Shown: positions 17,480-26,265 of the stretch, one piece after another
Layout of the letters: each line of letters opens with the position of its first letter
Position numbering within the stretch: position 1 is the stretch's first letter
From: Ruminococcaceae bacterium UBA2857
GTDB taxonomy: Bacteria > Bacillota > Clostridia > Oscillospirales > Acutalibacteraceae
Assembly: GCA_002350705.1 (NCBI GenBank)
Contig: DEFH01000001.1
Coordinates: forward strand, 1-53,885
Direction: 5' to 3'
Length of the DNA: 53,885 nucleotides
The notes under the pieces: generated by a model
What the model was told of the DNA's origin: nothing
What the model saw: the letters and a program-made list of their open reading frames with translations, nothing else
Databases searched by the model: none
Position numbers and translations under genes: made by a program

Positions 17480-18488
17480 TGCTTTCCCCTTTTTTCTTCA
17501 TTGCTGTAATATTTTTCTCGATCTTGCCGATCACATCTGTGCCGGTAAAGTCAATGACAGATTTCATGGCGGTTACAACAGCATCTGCTTTCGCACTGCC
17601 GTGTGTTTTCAGAACAGGCTTGGCAACTCCCATGACGGGTGCCGCACCATACTGGTTATAATCAAAATACTGTTTCAGTTCATAGAGTTCTTTTTTAATC
17701 AGCAGAGCCGCCAGCTTGGTTTTGAGATTTTTATAGAATACACCTTTGATTTTGGTAAAAAGCTCTTTGGCGACACCTTCATACATTTTGACAATGACAT
17801 TGCCTGTAAAGCCGTCGGCTACAATGACATCCGTTGCTCCTGCCGGAATATCTCTTGCTTCCATGTTACCGATAAAATTGATATTGGATTCTTTCAGCAG
17901 ACGGAATGCTTCATGCTGTAACTCACCGCCCTTGTGGTCTTCTGTGCCGACATTGGCAAGAGCCACACGAGGATGATCGACTTTCAGGACATTCTCCATA
18001 TAGATAGAACCCATAATTCCGAACTGCTGGAGCATTTCGGGACGTACTTCCACATTCGCACCGCTGTCTATCAAAAGAACCGGTCCTTTTGAAGTCGGCA
18101 TGACAGGAGAAAATGCCGGTCTTTTGACTCCCTTGATTCGCTTGACAATCAGCGTTGCTCCCATAATCAAGGCACCGCTGTTTCCTGCTGTCAGAAAAGC
18201 CTCTGCCTTTCCCTCTGCAAGAAGTTTCAGACCGACTGCCATAGAGGAATTTTTCTTTGATTTCATAATCTCGCCTGCATCATCCTCCATTGTGATAATA
18301 TCAGGTGCATCACAAATTTCAAATTTGGACAAGTCAATATTATTTTCAGAGGCAGTCTTTTCCATTATCTCTTGATTGCCCACAAGAATGATTTCCAGAT
18401 TTTCGTATTTTTCAAGGCAAAGCACACAGCCTTTCAATATTTCCAGAGGTGCATTATCTCCGCCAAATGCATCTACCAATACTTTCAT
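17466..18488 (-). CDS. plsX: Phosphate acyltransferase PlsX
   Basis: A 340-residue enzyme that converts acyl-ACP to acyl-phosphate for phospholipid synthesis and works peripherally at the membrane. Seen: MKVLVDAFGGDNAPLEILKG at the N terminus, FLTAGNSGALIMGA near residue 105, RPAFSPVMPT, LIDSGANVEVRPEMLQQFG and ADGFTGNVIVKMYEG. It is 15 bp downstream of trmFO and overlaps rnc. Confidence 0.97.
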   Translation of the reverse strand: MKVLVDAFGGDNAPLEILKGCVLCLEKYENLEIILVGNQEIMEKTASENNIDLSKFEICDAPDIITMEDDAGEIMKSKKNSSMAVGLKLLAEGKAEAFLTAGNSGALIMGATLIVKRIKGVKRPAFSPVMPTSKGPVLLIDSGANVEVRPEMLQQFGIMGSIYMENVLKVDHPRVALANVGTEDHKGGELQHEAFRLLKESNINFIGNMEARDIPAGATDVIVADGFTGNVIVKMYEGVAKELFTKIKGVFYKNLKTKLAALLIKKELYELKQYFDYNQYGAAPVMGVAKPVLKTHGSAKADAVVTAMKSVIDFTGTDVIGKIEKNITAMKKKGESNEGA

Positions 18489-18503
18489 AAATCATAAACT
18501 CCT

Positions 18504-19811
18504 TTATTCTTGAATTGTGCTCATTGCTAATTTTTGCAAGGCTCTTTCCGCATAAGCTGCCGCTCTTTCACGTTTATCCTTGATAAGTTCGCCAAGCGGC
18601 GGCAATATTCCCAGATTTGCTCCCATAGGCTGAAAATCCGTTACCGTTTCATCGGCAATGTATCGGGAAAGGGCTCCTGTCATGGTTTCAGGCGGCAAAA
18701 CGACTGTCGGCTGATTCCGCAAACGTCTGACAGCATTGATGCCTGCCATCATTCCCGAAGCACCTGACTCCATATAGCCTTCCACGCCTGTCATCTGTCC
18801 CGCAAAAAACAAATCAGAATTTGTTTTCAGTGAGAAGTCGGCATGAAGCACTCTCGGAGAATCCAAAAATGTATTTCTGTGCATCACACCGTAACGCACA
18901 AATTCCGCATTCTTCAGAGCAGGTATCATGCCGAAAACCCTTTTCTGTTCGGGAAATTTCAGGTTTGTCTGAAAGCCTACCAGATTATACATGGTTTTAT
19001 CGGCATTTTCCGTTCTGAGCTGCAAAACAGCCCAAGGTCTGTGACCTGTTCTCGGATCACGCAGCCCGACAGGTTTCATCGGTCCGAACCGCAAGGTATC
19101 AAGACCTCTCTGAGCAAGTATTTCCACAGGCATACAGCCCTCATATACTTTCGGATTCTGCACGTCAACATCATGCCGTTCCGCACGCTGAGCAGAGACT
19201 AATTCTGCATGGAAGCGTTCATATTCTTCTTTGTTCATCGGGCAGTTGATATAGGCATCATCTTCGCCTTTATCATATCTTGACGCTGTAAAAGCAAATT
19301 CCATGTCGATACTTTCTGCCGTCACAATCGGGGCAGCTGCATCAAAAAAGTGCAGGGCACCTCCGCAAAGACTTACAATTTTATCTGCCAGAGCGTCACT
19401 TGTCAGGGGACCTGTTGCAATGACTGTCACGGTATCTGTCGGAATATCCGTCACTTCCTGTTCCAGCACTTCTATCAGGGGATGGGATCTGATTTTTTCC
19501 GTGACCATAGACGAAAACAAATCCCTGTCAACCGCCAGTGCACCGCCTGCCGGAACTCTGCACTGATCGGCACATTCCATTAACAGTGAGCCTGTCTGCC
19601 GCATTTCCTCTTTCAGAAGTCCTGCTGCACTGTCAAGTCTTGCTGCTTTCAGAGAATTGGAACAAATCAGCTCCCCGAAATTTTTACTTTTATGGGCAGG
19701 TGTCATTTTGGCAGGCTTCATTTCAAACAGCCTGACGGAAATTCCTCTCCGAGCAATCTGCCATGCCGCTTCACACCCTGCCAATCCTGCACCGATTACA
19801 TTGATATGCAT
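18504..19811 (-). CDS. trmFO: tRNA (uracil-54-C5)-methyltransferase, folate-dependent
   Basis: A 435-residue FAD protein that makes m5U54 in the T-loop of tRNA using methylenetetrahydrofolate. The Rossmann motif VIGAGLAGCEAAW is at the N terminus, then RLFEMKPAKMTPAHKS, FGELICSNSLKA, and a C-terminal FFAGQMTGVEGYMESGASG FAD-binding segment, all diagnostic. It is the first gene of the ~13 kb minus-strand array; a promoter lies 38 bp upstream and GGTGATG acts as Shine-Dalgarno. Confidence 0.97.
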   Translation of the reverse strand: MHINVIGAGLAGCEAAWQIARRGISVRLFEMKPAKMTPAHKSKNFGELICSNSLKAARLDSAAGLLKEEMRQTGSLLMECADQCRVPAGGALAVDRDLFSSMVTEKIRSHPLIEVLEQEVTDIPTDTVTVIATGPLTSDALADKIVSLCGGALHFFDAAAPIVTAESIDMEFAFTASRYDKGEDDAYINCPMNKEEYERFHAELVSAQRAERHDVDVQNPKVYEGCMPVEILAQRGLDTLRFGPMKPVGLRDPRTGHRPWAVLQLRTENADKTMYNLVGFQTNLKFPEQKRVFGMIPALKNAEFVRYGVMHRNTFLDSPRVLHADFSLKTNSDLFFAGQMTGVEGYMESGASGMMAGINAVRRLRNQPTVVLPPETMTGALSRYIADETVTDFQPMGANLGILPPLGELIKDKRERAAAYAERALQKLAMSTIQE

Positions 19812-19848
19812 TTCATCACCACAAACAACTATCTAAGATATTCATTTT

Positions 19849-19877
19849 ATTCTACCATATATTCCTTTTGATGGCAA
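19849..19877 (-). promoter_or_regulatory. Sigma-A promoter for trmFO and the downstream array
   Basis: TTGCCA (19872-19877), a 17-bp spacer and TAGAAT (19849-19854) on the minus strand, directly after the ogg terminator. I saw no other clear promoter or terminator inside gaps of the array down to 6451. Confidence 0.6.
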
Positions 19878-19910
19878 TAAATTTATGAGCAAAATTTTTT
19901 TCACTTAAAT

Positions 19911-19944
19911 AAAAAAGTCTCCTCATGATACCATAGGAGACTTT
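19911..19944 (-). terminator. Rho-independent terminator of the comM-ogg operon
   Basis: A 10-bp perfect stem AAAGTCTCCT/AGGAGACTTT with an 11-base loop. On the minus strand it is followed by a T-rich tail (TTTTTTATTT counting stem Ts), 12 bp after the ogg stop. Confidence 0.85.
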
Positions 19945-19955
19945 CAGAAACATAT

Positions 19956-20777
19956 TCAGCGGATCAATGCAGGATGCAGACGGATATAATGAAAAATATA
20001 CTGTTGGGCTATCCCCGCATAGCGTCCCAAAGTTTCGGGGGACACGCCGCTGAATACCGTAGAAAGAGCCTTTTTCATCCAGACGTCTATCGGAAAGGCT
20101 TCCTGTCTGTGCAGTCCGTAAAGAAGTGTACATTCTGCCACTTTTGCTCCTACTCCTGTAATTGTCATCAGTTCTTTCCGACAATCTTCTATGGGAGCGG
20201 TCTGCATTTTTTCGAGATCCACTTCCCCTGACGCAACTTTCCGGGCCGCATCAAGAATATATTTCGCACGAAATCCCGAACGCAACGGTGCCAGTTCTTC
20301 CACCGTCAGACGGGAAATCCTTTCTGCCGACGGAAACGTGTAACCATCATCTATCCTGTCACCGAAATTTTCGCAAAGCCTTTCCACAATTCCCTTAATG
20401 CGGGGGATATTATTATTCTGCGAAATGATGAACGAACAAAGAGCCTCCCATGCATCCTGCCTTAAAATGCGGATTCCGTCAATGCTCTCAAACGCACACT
20501 GCAAACGGCTGTCCTGTCTGACAATTTCCCGGCGTATCTCGTCATAGTCCGTACCTAAATCAAAATAGTCTTTCCACAAAGATTCATTCGTATTTTCAAT
20601 AATCACCGTATCGTTCTCACGATAGATTCTGGCATACTCTCTCCCCACAATGCCGCTGAATGAACCGTCTGCATTTTCATTCCAGCGAAAACACTGCCCG
20701 CATTCAAACGTGTTTTTCAGGTCAAAGCAGGAACCTGTCTCTATTTCCATTCCACGAGCCGTCATTTTGTATTCCAT
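19956..20777 (-). CDS. ogg: 8-oxoguanine DNA glycosylase, OGG1 type
   Basis: A 273-residue base-excision repair enzyme. The N-terminal OGG domain carries FECGQCFRWNE, then SFIISQNNNIPRIKGI. The helix-hairpin-helix ends in TGVGAKVAECTLLYG, where the Lys is the catalytic nucleophile of the bifunctional family, and PIDVWMKKAL supplies the conserved Asp. It removes 8-oxoG paired with C and nicks the abasic site. OGG1-type enzymes occur in some Clostridia in place of MutM. It is the last gene of comM-hypothetical-M50-ogg, 12 bp after the protease gene. Confidence 0.93.
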   Translation of the reverse strand: MEYKMTARGMEIETGSCFDLKNTFECGQCFRWNENADGSFSGIVGREYARIYRENDTVIIENTNESLWKDYFDLGTDYDEIRREIVRQDSRLQCAFESIDGIRILRQDAWEALCSFIISQNNNIPRIKGIVERLCENFGDRIDDGYTFPSAERISRLTVEELAPLRSGFRAKYILDAARKVASGEVDLEKMQTAPIEDCRKELMTITGVGAKVAECTLLYGLHRQEAFPIDVWMKKALSTVFSGVSPETLGRYAGIAQQYIFHYIRLHPALIR

Positions 20778-20789
20778 AAAAAATACCTT

Positions 20790-21398
20790 TCAGTTTTTCT
20801 TGTTTTTCAGTAAAATCAAAGTCATCAGATACATTGCCGTCAGGAGCAGTGTGAAATTATATTTCGACTGCAGCAGAACCAGAAACCCCAACACTGCCGT
20901 CGGTATCAGAATGATAAAAGAAATGATATCCAATACTTTCACCGCATGATATGGTGAAAGTATTTTCCCCAGCAGTATCAGCAATGCCTGTCCTCCGTCA
21001 AGAGAATCAACAGGCAGGCTGTTGAACAGGGCAAGTGTCAGATTGGTGATGTAAAAAGTTTCCAGCGTCTTTTCCTGAAAAAAACGGAACAGAAAGAAAA
21101 ATAATCCCGCTATCATAAAATTCACCGTCACGCCTGCCAGTGTAATCACAAGTTCCGCTTTATCACTGCGGGCGTTTTTCTTTCTGTCAATAATCGCAAT
21201 GTCAAACAGTGTCAGTTTCATCCTGTCGGGAAACGAACCGTAATATTTCAGTGCCAGCAAATGCCCCGTTTCATGAAGAATCACGCTTGCAAAGCACAGT
21301 ATTACCGACATGGATGTATCAAAAATTATCACCGCTGTCATGAGTGCCACCAACGGAAAACTCATTTCAAAAGTGATCTTTCCAATCTGAAACGTCAT
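20790..21398 (-). CDS. Site-2 protease family (M50) membrane protein
   Basis: A 202-residue polytopic protein. The zinc motif HETGH is near residue 46 inside a membrane helix, and NSLPVDSLDGGQ near 139 matches the N-x-P-x-D-GG second motif of SpoIVFB-like rhomboid-sized S2Ps. The family cleaves membrane-bound regulators. The ATG overlaps the stop of the 110-residue gene upstream. Whether it acts in sporulation (pro-SigK processing) cannot be told here. Confidence 0.85.
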   Translation of the reverse strand: MTFQIGKITFEMSFPLVALMTAVIIFDTSMSVILCFASVILHETGHLLALKYYGSFPDRMKLTLFDIAIIDRKKNARSDKAELVITLAGVTVNFMIAGLFFFLFRFFQEKTLETFYITNLTLALFNSLPVDSLDGGQALLILLGKILSPYHAVKVLDIISFIILIPTAVLGFLVLLQSKYNFTLLLTAMYLMTLILLKNKKN

Positions 21399-21727
21399 GA
21401 AGTGCTTTCCTCTGAAGCCTGCGGGGCAGGCGGCACGGAACTGTCGGAAGAAATGCTTGTCTCCGTGACGGTGATCGGGTCAATAAAAGACAACGGAGCA
21501 TCTGCCATCCCCGTCATTATGGAATTGTTGTAGTTGTCAAAAAACCATGTGCCAACCGCTGCATACAGTTCACCGCCAATCGTTTTCACGACATAGGCGG
21601 AAAGTATCACCAAAACACACAGTATCAGCCTGATAATCGTCAGAAGCTGTGTCCGTACAAAACTTTTTTCAGGCGGAGTTTCCTCTTCTGCAAGTTCCCT
21701 CTCATCTTCAAAATCATTCAAAGACAT
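21395..21727 (-). CDS. Single-pass membrane protein of unknown function
   Basis: A 110-residue protein with an acidic N terminus (DFEDERELAEEETPPEKS), one membrane span (about 30-48, LLTIIRLILCVLVILSAYVV) and a Ser/Thr/Pro-rich C-terminal tail. I do not recognise it. GGGGAGGAA abuts ATG 21727, an unusually short spacing; the in-frame TTG at 21721 or ATG at 21742 are alternatives. It sits between comM and an M50 protease whose start it overlaps, so it could be a partner or substrate of that protease; this is speculation. Confidence 0.6.
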   Translation of the reverse strand: MSLNDFEDERELAEEETPPEKSFVRTQLLTIIRLILCVLVILSAYVVKTIGGELYAAVGTWFFDNYNNSIMTGMADAPLSFIDPITVTETSISSDSSVPPAPQASEESTS

Positions 21728-21776
21728 TTCCTCCCCATGCATTTTGATTATATATATGCAGGGACATTGCAAAAAA

Positions 21777-23303
21777 TTATGCTGTCCAGTATTTTCTGTC
21801 CAGACTTCTGTATTGTATCGCCTCAAAAATATGATTCTGTCGGATAATATCCGAACCGTCCAAATCGGCAATCGTCCGGGATACTTTCAGGATTTTGTCA
21901 TAGGCTCTTCCCGAAAGTCCCAGTGAATCAAATGCTCTTTGCAGGGCATTTTTAGCCGTGTCATCCATCGGACACAGCTCCGCTAACAGAGCCGGTGTAA
22001 TGCGGGCATTGCATTTGATTCCCGTCCCTTTGAAACGCTCATTCTGTATTTGCCGCACATGGTCCACACGCTTTTTGATCTCGGCAGAACATTCCGATTT
22101 TTTGGAAGAAGAAAGAGCCTTGAATTCCACAGGCGGCACTTCGATATGCAAATCAATTCTGTCCAGCAATGGTCCCGAAATTTTCGACAAATAAGATGAT
22201 ACCATTTTTTTCGTACAGGTACACTGTTTTGTCGGGTGTCCGAAGTAGCCGCACGGACATGGATTCATCGCCGCTATCAGCATAATCGAACAAGGATACG
22301 TCAGTGTTGCATTGACACGGGAAATGGTAATATTGCCATCTTCCAAAGGCTGACGCAATACTTCCATGACATTTTTATTGAATTCGGGCAGTTCGTCTAA
22401 AAACAGTACTCCGTTATGTGCCAGTGAAATCTCTCCCGGACGGGGAATCGTTCCCCCTCCTGACAGACCTGCACTTGATACCGTATGATGAGGACTTCGG
22501 AACGGTCTGTGACTGACAAGCGGCGACTCTTTGGAAAGTGCTCCCGCAACAGAATGTATCTTTGTTGTTTCAATCATCTCGTCAAAGGTCATATCCGGCA
22601 GTATGGTCGGCACTCGCTTGGCAAGCATACTCTTGCCCGAACCCGGACTGCCTATCAGCAAAATATTATGTCCTCCGCAAGCCGCTATCTCTAACGCACG
22701 CTTGGCGGCATACTGTCCTTTGACATCCGAAAAATCTATCAGAAATTCCGGCAGTATTCTCTGCACAGCCGCAGGTTTTGCCGGAACAATCTCTTTTTCC
22801 CCACGAAAATACATCACCGCATCCTGTACGTTACTCACCGGTATGATTTCGATGCCGTCTACCACCGCTCCCTCCGACGCATTTACGGCCGGCACAAAAA
22901 ATTTTCGGATTCCGCTTTCCTTTGCCCGGATCGCCATCGGCAAAACCCCATTCACTGACCGTACTTCTCCCGAAAGTGACAGTTCTCCGATAAAAGCACA
23001 CTCCTCTAAATCTTGCTGTATCATCCCTGTTGCAAACAAAATCGAAATCAATATCGGAAAATCATACATTGCACCGTATTTCTTCACATCCGCAGGGGCT
23101 AAATTGACAACAATTCTTTTAACAGGAAATTCAAATCCGCAGTTGCGTATTGCTGAACGTACACGGTCACGAGATTCCTTAATGGATGCGTCCGGCAATC
23201 CTACAATATCAAATGCCGGCATTCCCTTTGACAAATCCGTCTCTACCGTCACATCAAACGAATTCATTCCGAAAAGACCTATGCTCTTTATTTTTACCAC
23301 CAT
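21777..23303 (-). CDS. comM: YifB/ComM family Mg-chelatase-like AAA+ ATPase
   Basis: A 508-residue protein with an N-terminal Lon-like S5 fold (MVVKIKSIGLFGMNSFDV...), a central AAA+ module with Walker A IGSPGSGKS near residue 218 and VLFLDELPEF as Walker B, a Cys cluster CPCGYFG...CTCTKK, and a C-terminal Mg-chelatase helical domain. ComM is a branch-migration helicase that helps integrate transforming DNA in some bacteria. GTG at 23315 is possible, but ATG 23303 has GAGGTG nine bases before it. It is the first gene of a four-gene operon. Confidence 0.92.
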   Translation of the reverse strand: MVVKIKSIGLFGMNSFDVTVETDLSKGMPAFDIVGLPDASIKESRDRVRSAIRNCGFEFPVKRIVVNLAPADVKKYGAMYDFPILISILFATGMIQQDLEECAFIGELSLSGEVRSVNGVLPMAIRAKESGIRKFFVPAVNASEGAVVDGIEIIPVSNVQDAVMYFRGEKEIVPAKPAAVQRILPEFLIDFSDVKGQYAAKRALEIAACGGHNILLIGSPGSGKSMLAKRVPTILPDMTFDEMIETTKIHSVAGALSKESPLVSHRPFRSPHHTVSSAGLSGGGTIPRPGEISLAHNGVLFLDELPEFNKNVMEVLRQPLEDGNITISRVNATLTYPCSIMLIAAMNPCPCGYFGHPTKQCTCTKKMVSSYLSKISGPLLDRIDLHIEVPPVEFKALSSSKKSECSAEIKKRVDHVRQIQNERFKGTGIKCNARITPALLAELCPMDDTAKNALQRAFDSLGLSGRAYDKILKVSRTIADLDGSDIIRQNHIFEAIQYRSLDRKYWTA

Positions 23304-23341
23304 AGATTTTTTCACCTCAACAGAAAAATTGTTCCGAATTC

Positions 23342-23370
23342 ATTATATACTATTTTATTCTCACTTACAA
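23342..23370 (-). promoter_or_regulatory. Sigma-A promoter for comM operon
   Basis: TTGTAA (23365-23370), a 17-bp spacer and TATAAT (23342-23347) on the minus strand. The very AT-rich 203-bp gap carries two divergent promoters. Confidence 0.7.
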
Positions 23371-23462
23371 GATTTTTTTGGTCAAAATTACAGAAAATCA
23401 AAAGATTTTTCAGTCGATAAATGGTTGAAAATGGAATTTTTTGCATTTTTTATAAAATTTCA

Positions 23463-23491
23463 TTGACTTATAAAAAAAAATAGTGTATGAT
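23463..23491 (+). promoter_or_regulatory. Sigma-A promoter for the SigH-like gene
   Basis: TTGACT (23463-23468), a 17-bp A-rich spacer and TATGAT (23486-23491), about 28 bp before the start codon. Confidence 0.7.
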
Positions 23492-23518
23492 AGAAGTTGC
23501 AAACGGTGGTGAGACTTT

Positions 23519-24097
23519 GTGATGCTTGACAATCAACTGTCTGAGGAACGAACCGATCTGACCGATGCGGAACTGATTGCACTTTTCAGAAACGGTGATC
23601 AGACCGCCTTTCAACAGCTCGCTGTCAGATATATGTTTGTCATCAGAAGAAAATCGGCTGATTTGTTTGACAAGGGTGTTGAAGCAGATGATTTATTGCA
23701 GGAAGGTTTTCTGGCTCTGCACAGTGCCGTCAATACCTACAATGAAACTTCCGGTGCATCTTTCGGAACCTATGCCGGTGTCTGTATCAGAAACAGGTTG
23801 GTTTCTGCCGTCAGATCCGCCGGTCTTAAAAAAAACAACGTCTGTACACAGCCTCTTTCAGATGACATCCCTTTCCCCACGGACAGAGAACCTGAAAATG
23901 CCCTGATTATCAAGGAAGACCTTGATAAACTACTACAGTATATCAGAAACAGTCTCTCTCCGGCAGAATTACAAGTACTTTCTCTGTACCTTGACGGCAA
24001 ATCCTATGACGAAATTTCGGCTGCTCTCGGTATCAGCCGCAAGTCGTGCGACAATGCCATGCAAAGAGTCAGACGAAAACTCAGGAACCGCTGTTAA
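23519..24097 (+). CDS. Sigma-70 family RNA polymerase sigma factor, SigH-like
   Basis: A 192-residue sigma factor. Region 2 (about 25-95) carries LRNGDQTAFQQL-like spacing and ADDLLQEGFLALHSAV, the core-binding helix; region 4 (about 135-190) carries LSPAELQVLSLYLDGKSYDEISAALGISRKSCDNAMQRVRRKL, a clear helix-turn-helix. The layout matches SigH/Spo0H proteins (sporulation and competence) rather than ECF factors. GTG 23519 and ATG 23522 are adjacent starts after GGTGGTGAG. It is divergent from comM; in Gram-positives SigH drives competence or sporulation, a thematic link only. Confidence 0.85.
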   Translation: MMLDNQLSEERTDLTDAELIALFRNGDQTAFQQLAVRYMFVIRRKSADLFDKGVEADDLLQEGFLALHSAVNTYNETSGASFGTYAGVCIRNRLVSAVRSAGLKKNNVCTQPLSDDIPFPTDREPENALIIKEDLDKLLQYIRNSLSPAELQVLSLYLDGKSYDEISAALGISRKSCDNAMQRVRRKLRNRC

Positions 24098-24208
24098 ACC
24101 GTGAATATGCCCATGCAGCTTATGAAAGAACGTTGACCAAATCAAAGGTGACGGTGCAATCCCGTCCAAGGGCAAAAATATAAATATACCAAAGCGAGGT
24201 AAAACACA

Positions 24209-24490
24209 ATGTACGAGGATAAGACTCTCATTTGCAAGGAATGCGGCAATGAATTTGTTTTCACAGCCGGCGAACAGGAATTTTATGCATCCAAGGGCTT
24301 TGAAAACGAGCCGCAGAGATGCAAGGCTTGCCGTGATGCAAGAAAGAACGCTCAGAAGCCGGAACGTGAAATGTTCACTGCTGTTTGTGCGTCATGCGGA
24401 AAGGAAGCAAGAGTTCCTTTCAAACCCCGTGAAGACCGTCCTGTTTACTGCAGCGAGTGCTTTGCAAAAATGAGAGAAGAACAAGAATAA
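24209..24490 (+). CDS. Zinc-ribbon domain protein
   Basis: A 93-residue small protein with two zinc-binding units: CKEC(x24-30)CKAC in residues 10-42 and CASCGKEARVPF...YCSEC in 57-86, matching the probable zinc-ribbon family common in Clostridia. The function is not established; nucleic-acid binding is often assumed. GAGGT eight bases before ATG acts as Shine-Dalgarno. It follows the sigma factor by 111 bp and a strong terminator closes the unit. Confidence 0.85.
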   Translation: MYEDKTLICKECGNEFVFTAGEQEFYASKGFENEPQRCKACRDARKNAQKPEREMFTAVCASCGKEARVPFKPREDRPVYCSECFAKMREEQE

Positions 24491-24513
24491 AATTTACTAT
24501 TTTTGTTATCAGG

Positions 24514-24550
24514 AAAAGCGTTTCGGAATCATCTCCGAAACGCTTTTTTG
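24514..24550. terminator. Bidirectional terminator between convergent genes
   Basis: A 14-bp perfect stem AAAAGCGTTTCGGA/TCCGAAACGCTTTT with a 6-base loop and a T run on the plus strand. It separates the plus-strand zinc-ribbon gene from the minus-strand amidohydrolase. Confidence 0.88.
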
Positions 24551-24553
24551 CTG

Positions 24554-25333
24554 TCATTCCAAAATTGTCAGGGCATTCTCAAAGGCAATCTGTTTCAACT
24601 CCCTTTCCGTCAGGTGCAGTTTTTGGAAAGACTGCACCTCTTTTTCGGGACTCCACAACGGAAAATCCGTGCCAAACAGAATCCTCTCCGCACCGTAACC
24701 GTGAATATAATTCTCTACCTGTTCGGGCGGCAGAAACATCATCGTACTCGAAATATCCAGAAAACACCGTGTATCTTTTAATATTTCAAAAGCTTCCTCA
24801 AACAGCGACCATCCTCCCAAATGTGCCGCTATCACCTGCAAATGCGGAAAGTCACGGATAATCTTTTTCAGACGGCGGGGATGAGAATAATCAAAACGCT
24901 TATCTCCGCAGTGTACCAGAAGCGGTATTTTTCCCTGTATATAATCAAATACTTCATACAAACGACGGTCATCTGTATCAAACCGCTGTGTATCAGGATG
25001 AAGTTTGATTCCCTGCAAGCCTGACTGCAAAATAAATTCCACTTCATCCAATTTCTTTTCACAGTCAGGGTGAAGGGTGCCGAATCCGTAAAATTCTTGG
25101 TGTGCGGTCACTTCGTCACGAATAAATTGATTGATGTGCCGTACCTGATCGGGCTTTGTGGCAACAGGCAGAAGTACAAATTTTGAAATGCCTGCTTTTT
25201 TGCCTGCCGATAATAATGCTTCCGCCGTGCCGTTGCAGGCGGGTGTGATATGATAAAACTCTCCTGTTGCCTGCGTTGCTTTTTCAGCAATTTTACCGGG
25301 ATAAATATGGGTGTGAAAGTCAATGATTTTCAT
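24554..25333 (-). CDS. Amidohydrolase family protein (COG2159-like)
   Basis: A 259-residue TIM-barrel metal-dependent hydrolase. Seen: DFHTH at residues 5-9 (first metal site), a KLHPD segment near 137, LLVHCGD near 165, VIAAHLGG near 190 and FGTDFPLWSPE near 223, the family's final Asp. The family includes decarboxylases and amide hydrolases, so the substrate is open. It overlaps the LysR gene by 14 bp and is the last gene of the sulfur operon; a terminator follows at once. Confidence 0.82.
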   Translation of the reverse strand: MKIIDFHTHIYPGKIAEKATQATGEFYHITPACNGTAEALLSAGKKAGISKFVLLPVATKPDQVRHINQFIRDEVTAHQEFYGFGTLHPDCEKKLDEVEFILQSGLQGIKLHPDTQRFDTDDRRLYEVFDYIQGKIPLLVHCGDKRFDYSHPRRLKKIIRDFPHLQVIAAHLGGWSLFEEAFEILKDTRCFLDISSTMMFLPPEQVENYIHGYGAERILFGTDFPLWSPEKEVQSFQKLHLTERELKQIAFENALTILE

Positions 25334-26252
25334 CTTGTACTCCTAAATATTTCTTCAGTTCTTCAATATACAGCTTGCCGACTCTGCTCAGATGAATATT
25401 TTTCTTCGTGATATAGCCTATTCGCATTTTACTGCCCGGATGCTCACTGTCAGGCTCATAAGGAACGGCTGTATAATCACTGCCGTTAAGTTCTTCACAG
25501 ATGATTCCCGAACAAAGTGTGTATCCGTTCAAGCCCACCATTAAATTCAGCATGGTGGCTCTGTCCGTTGCCTTAATGGTGCGGGGATAATGGTTGCTGC
25601 TGAGAATTTCTTCATCAAAATACATCGAACCGTTCCCCCCTTGCTCAAAGGACAAACTTGGATATTCTATCAGTTCCTCAAAACGGATTTTTTCATTTTT
25701 GGCAAGCGGATGTCCTTTCCACAAATAAACATATGCATCACAAGTGATCAACTCGTGAAATTCCAGTTTATTTGTTCTCATCAGCTTTGTCAGCAAAGGA
25801 GAATTGAATTCGCTCAGATACAAAATGCCGATTTCACTTTTCAGATTGCTGACATCATCAATTACTTTCTGCGTGCGAACCTCCCGCAAAGCAAATTCAT
25901 ATTCATCCGTACTGAGTTTTTTGACCAGCTCGACAAAACTCTTCACTGCGAAGGAATAGTGCTGTGTCGAAACCGCAAATTTTTTCTTGACTGTGCCGTT
26001 TTCACCGTATCTGTCCATTATCGTTTCATACTGGTGATACATTTCACGGGCATACGTAATAAATTCCATGCCGTCGCTTGTCAGCGTGACTCCTCTGCCG
26101 CTCCGGTGAAATATCACAATTCCCAATTCCTTTTCCAACTCCCTTACGGATTCCGTCAGAGACGGCTGAGAAATATATAATACCTCACTCGCTTTATTGA
26201 AAGAACCCTGTTCCGATATGGTAATCACATAATGTATCTGCTGTAATGTCAT
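25320..26252 (-). CDS. LysR family transcriptional regulator
   Basis: A 310-residue LTTR. The winged helix-turn-helix is residues 1-65 (GSFNKASEVLYISQPSLTESVRELEKELG), then a linker helix and a periplasmic-binding-protein-like effector domain to about 300. It is 13 bp after mccA and co-directional, so it is probably an operon-encoded regulator of the sulfur genes (inference); classical LTTRs are more often divergent. The ligand is unknown; O-acetylserine is a plausible one by analogy with CysB/CysL. Confidence 0.9.
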   Translation of the reverse strand: MTLQQIHYVITISEQGSFNKASEVLYISQPSLTESVRELEKELGIVIFHRSGRGVTLTSDGMEFITYAREMYHQYETIMDRYGENGTVKKKFAVSTQHYSFAVKSFVELVKKLSTDEYEFALREVRTQKVIDDVSNLKSEIGILYLSEFNSPLLTKLMRTNKLEFHELITCDAYVYLWKGHPLAKNEKIRFEELIEYPSLSFEQGGNGSMYFDEEILSSNHYPRTIKATDRATMLNLMVGLNGYTLCSGIICEELNGSDYTAVPYEPDSEHPGSKMRIGYITKKNIHLSRVGKLYIEELKKYLGVQDENH

Positions 26253-26265
26253 ATAATCTTCCCGT

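Noticed and set aside
21728..21776. Hairpin after comM as an operon terminator
   Set aside because: GGACA/TGTCC pairing has a poor loop and no T tail; the downstream genes are probably co-transcribed.
22531..23466. 311-codon plus-strand frame opposite comM
   Set aside because: comM has a complete family match with motifs in order; the antisense frame has no recognisable domain and no ribosome site.
24100..24208. Possible structured RNA between the sigma factor and zinc-ribbon genes
   Set aside because: Only a weak GACGG/CCGTC stem is visible and no known riboswitch core.
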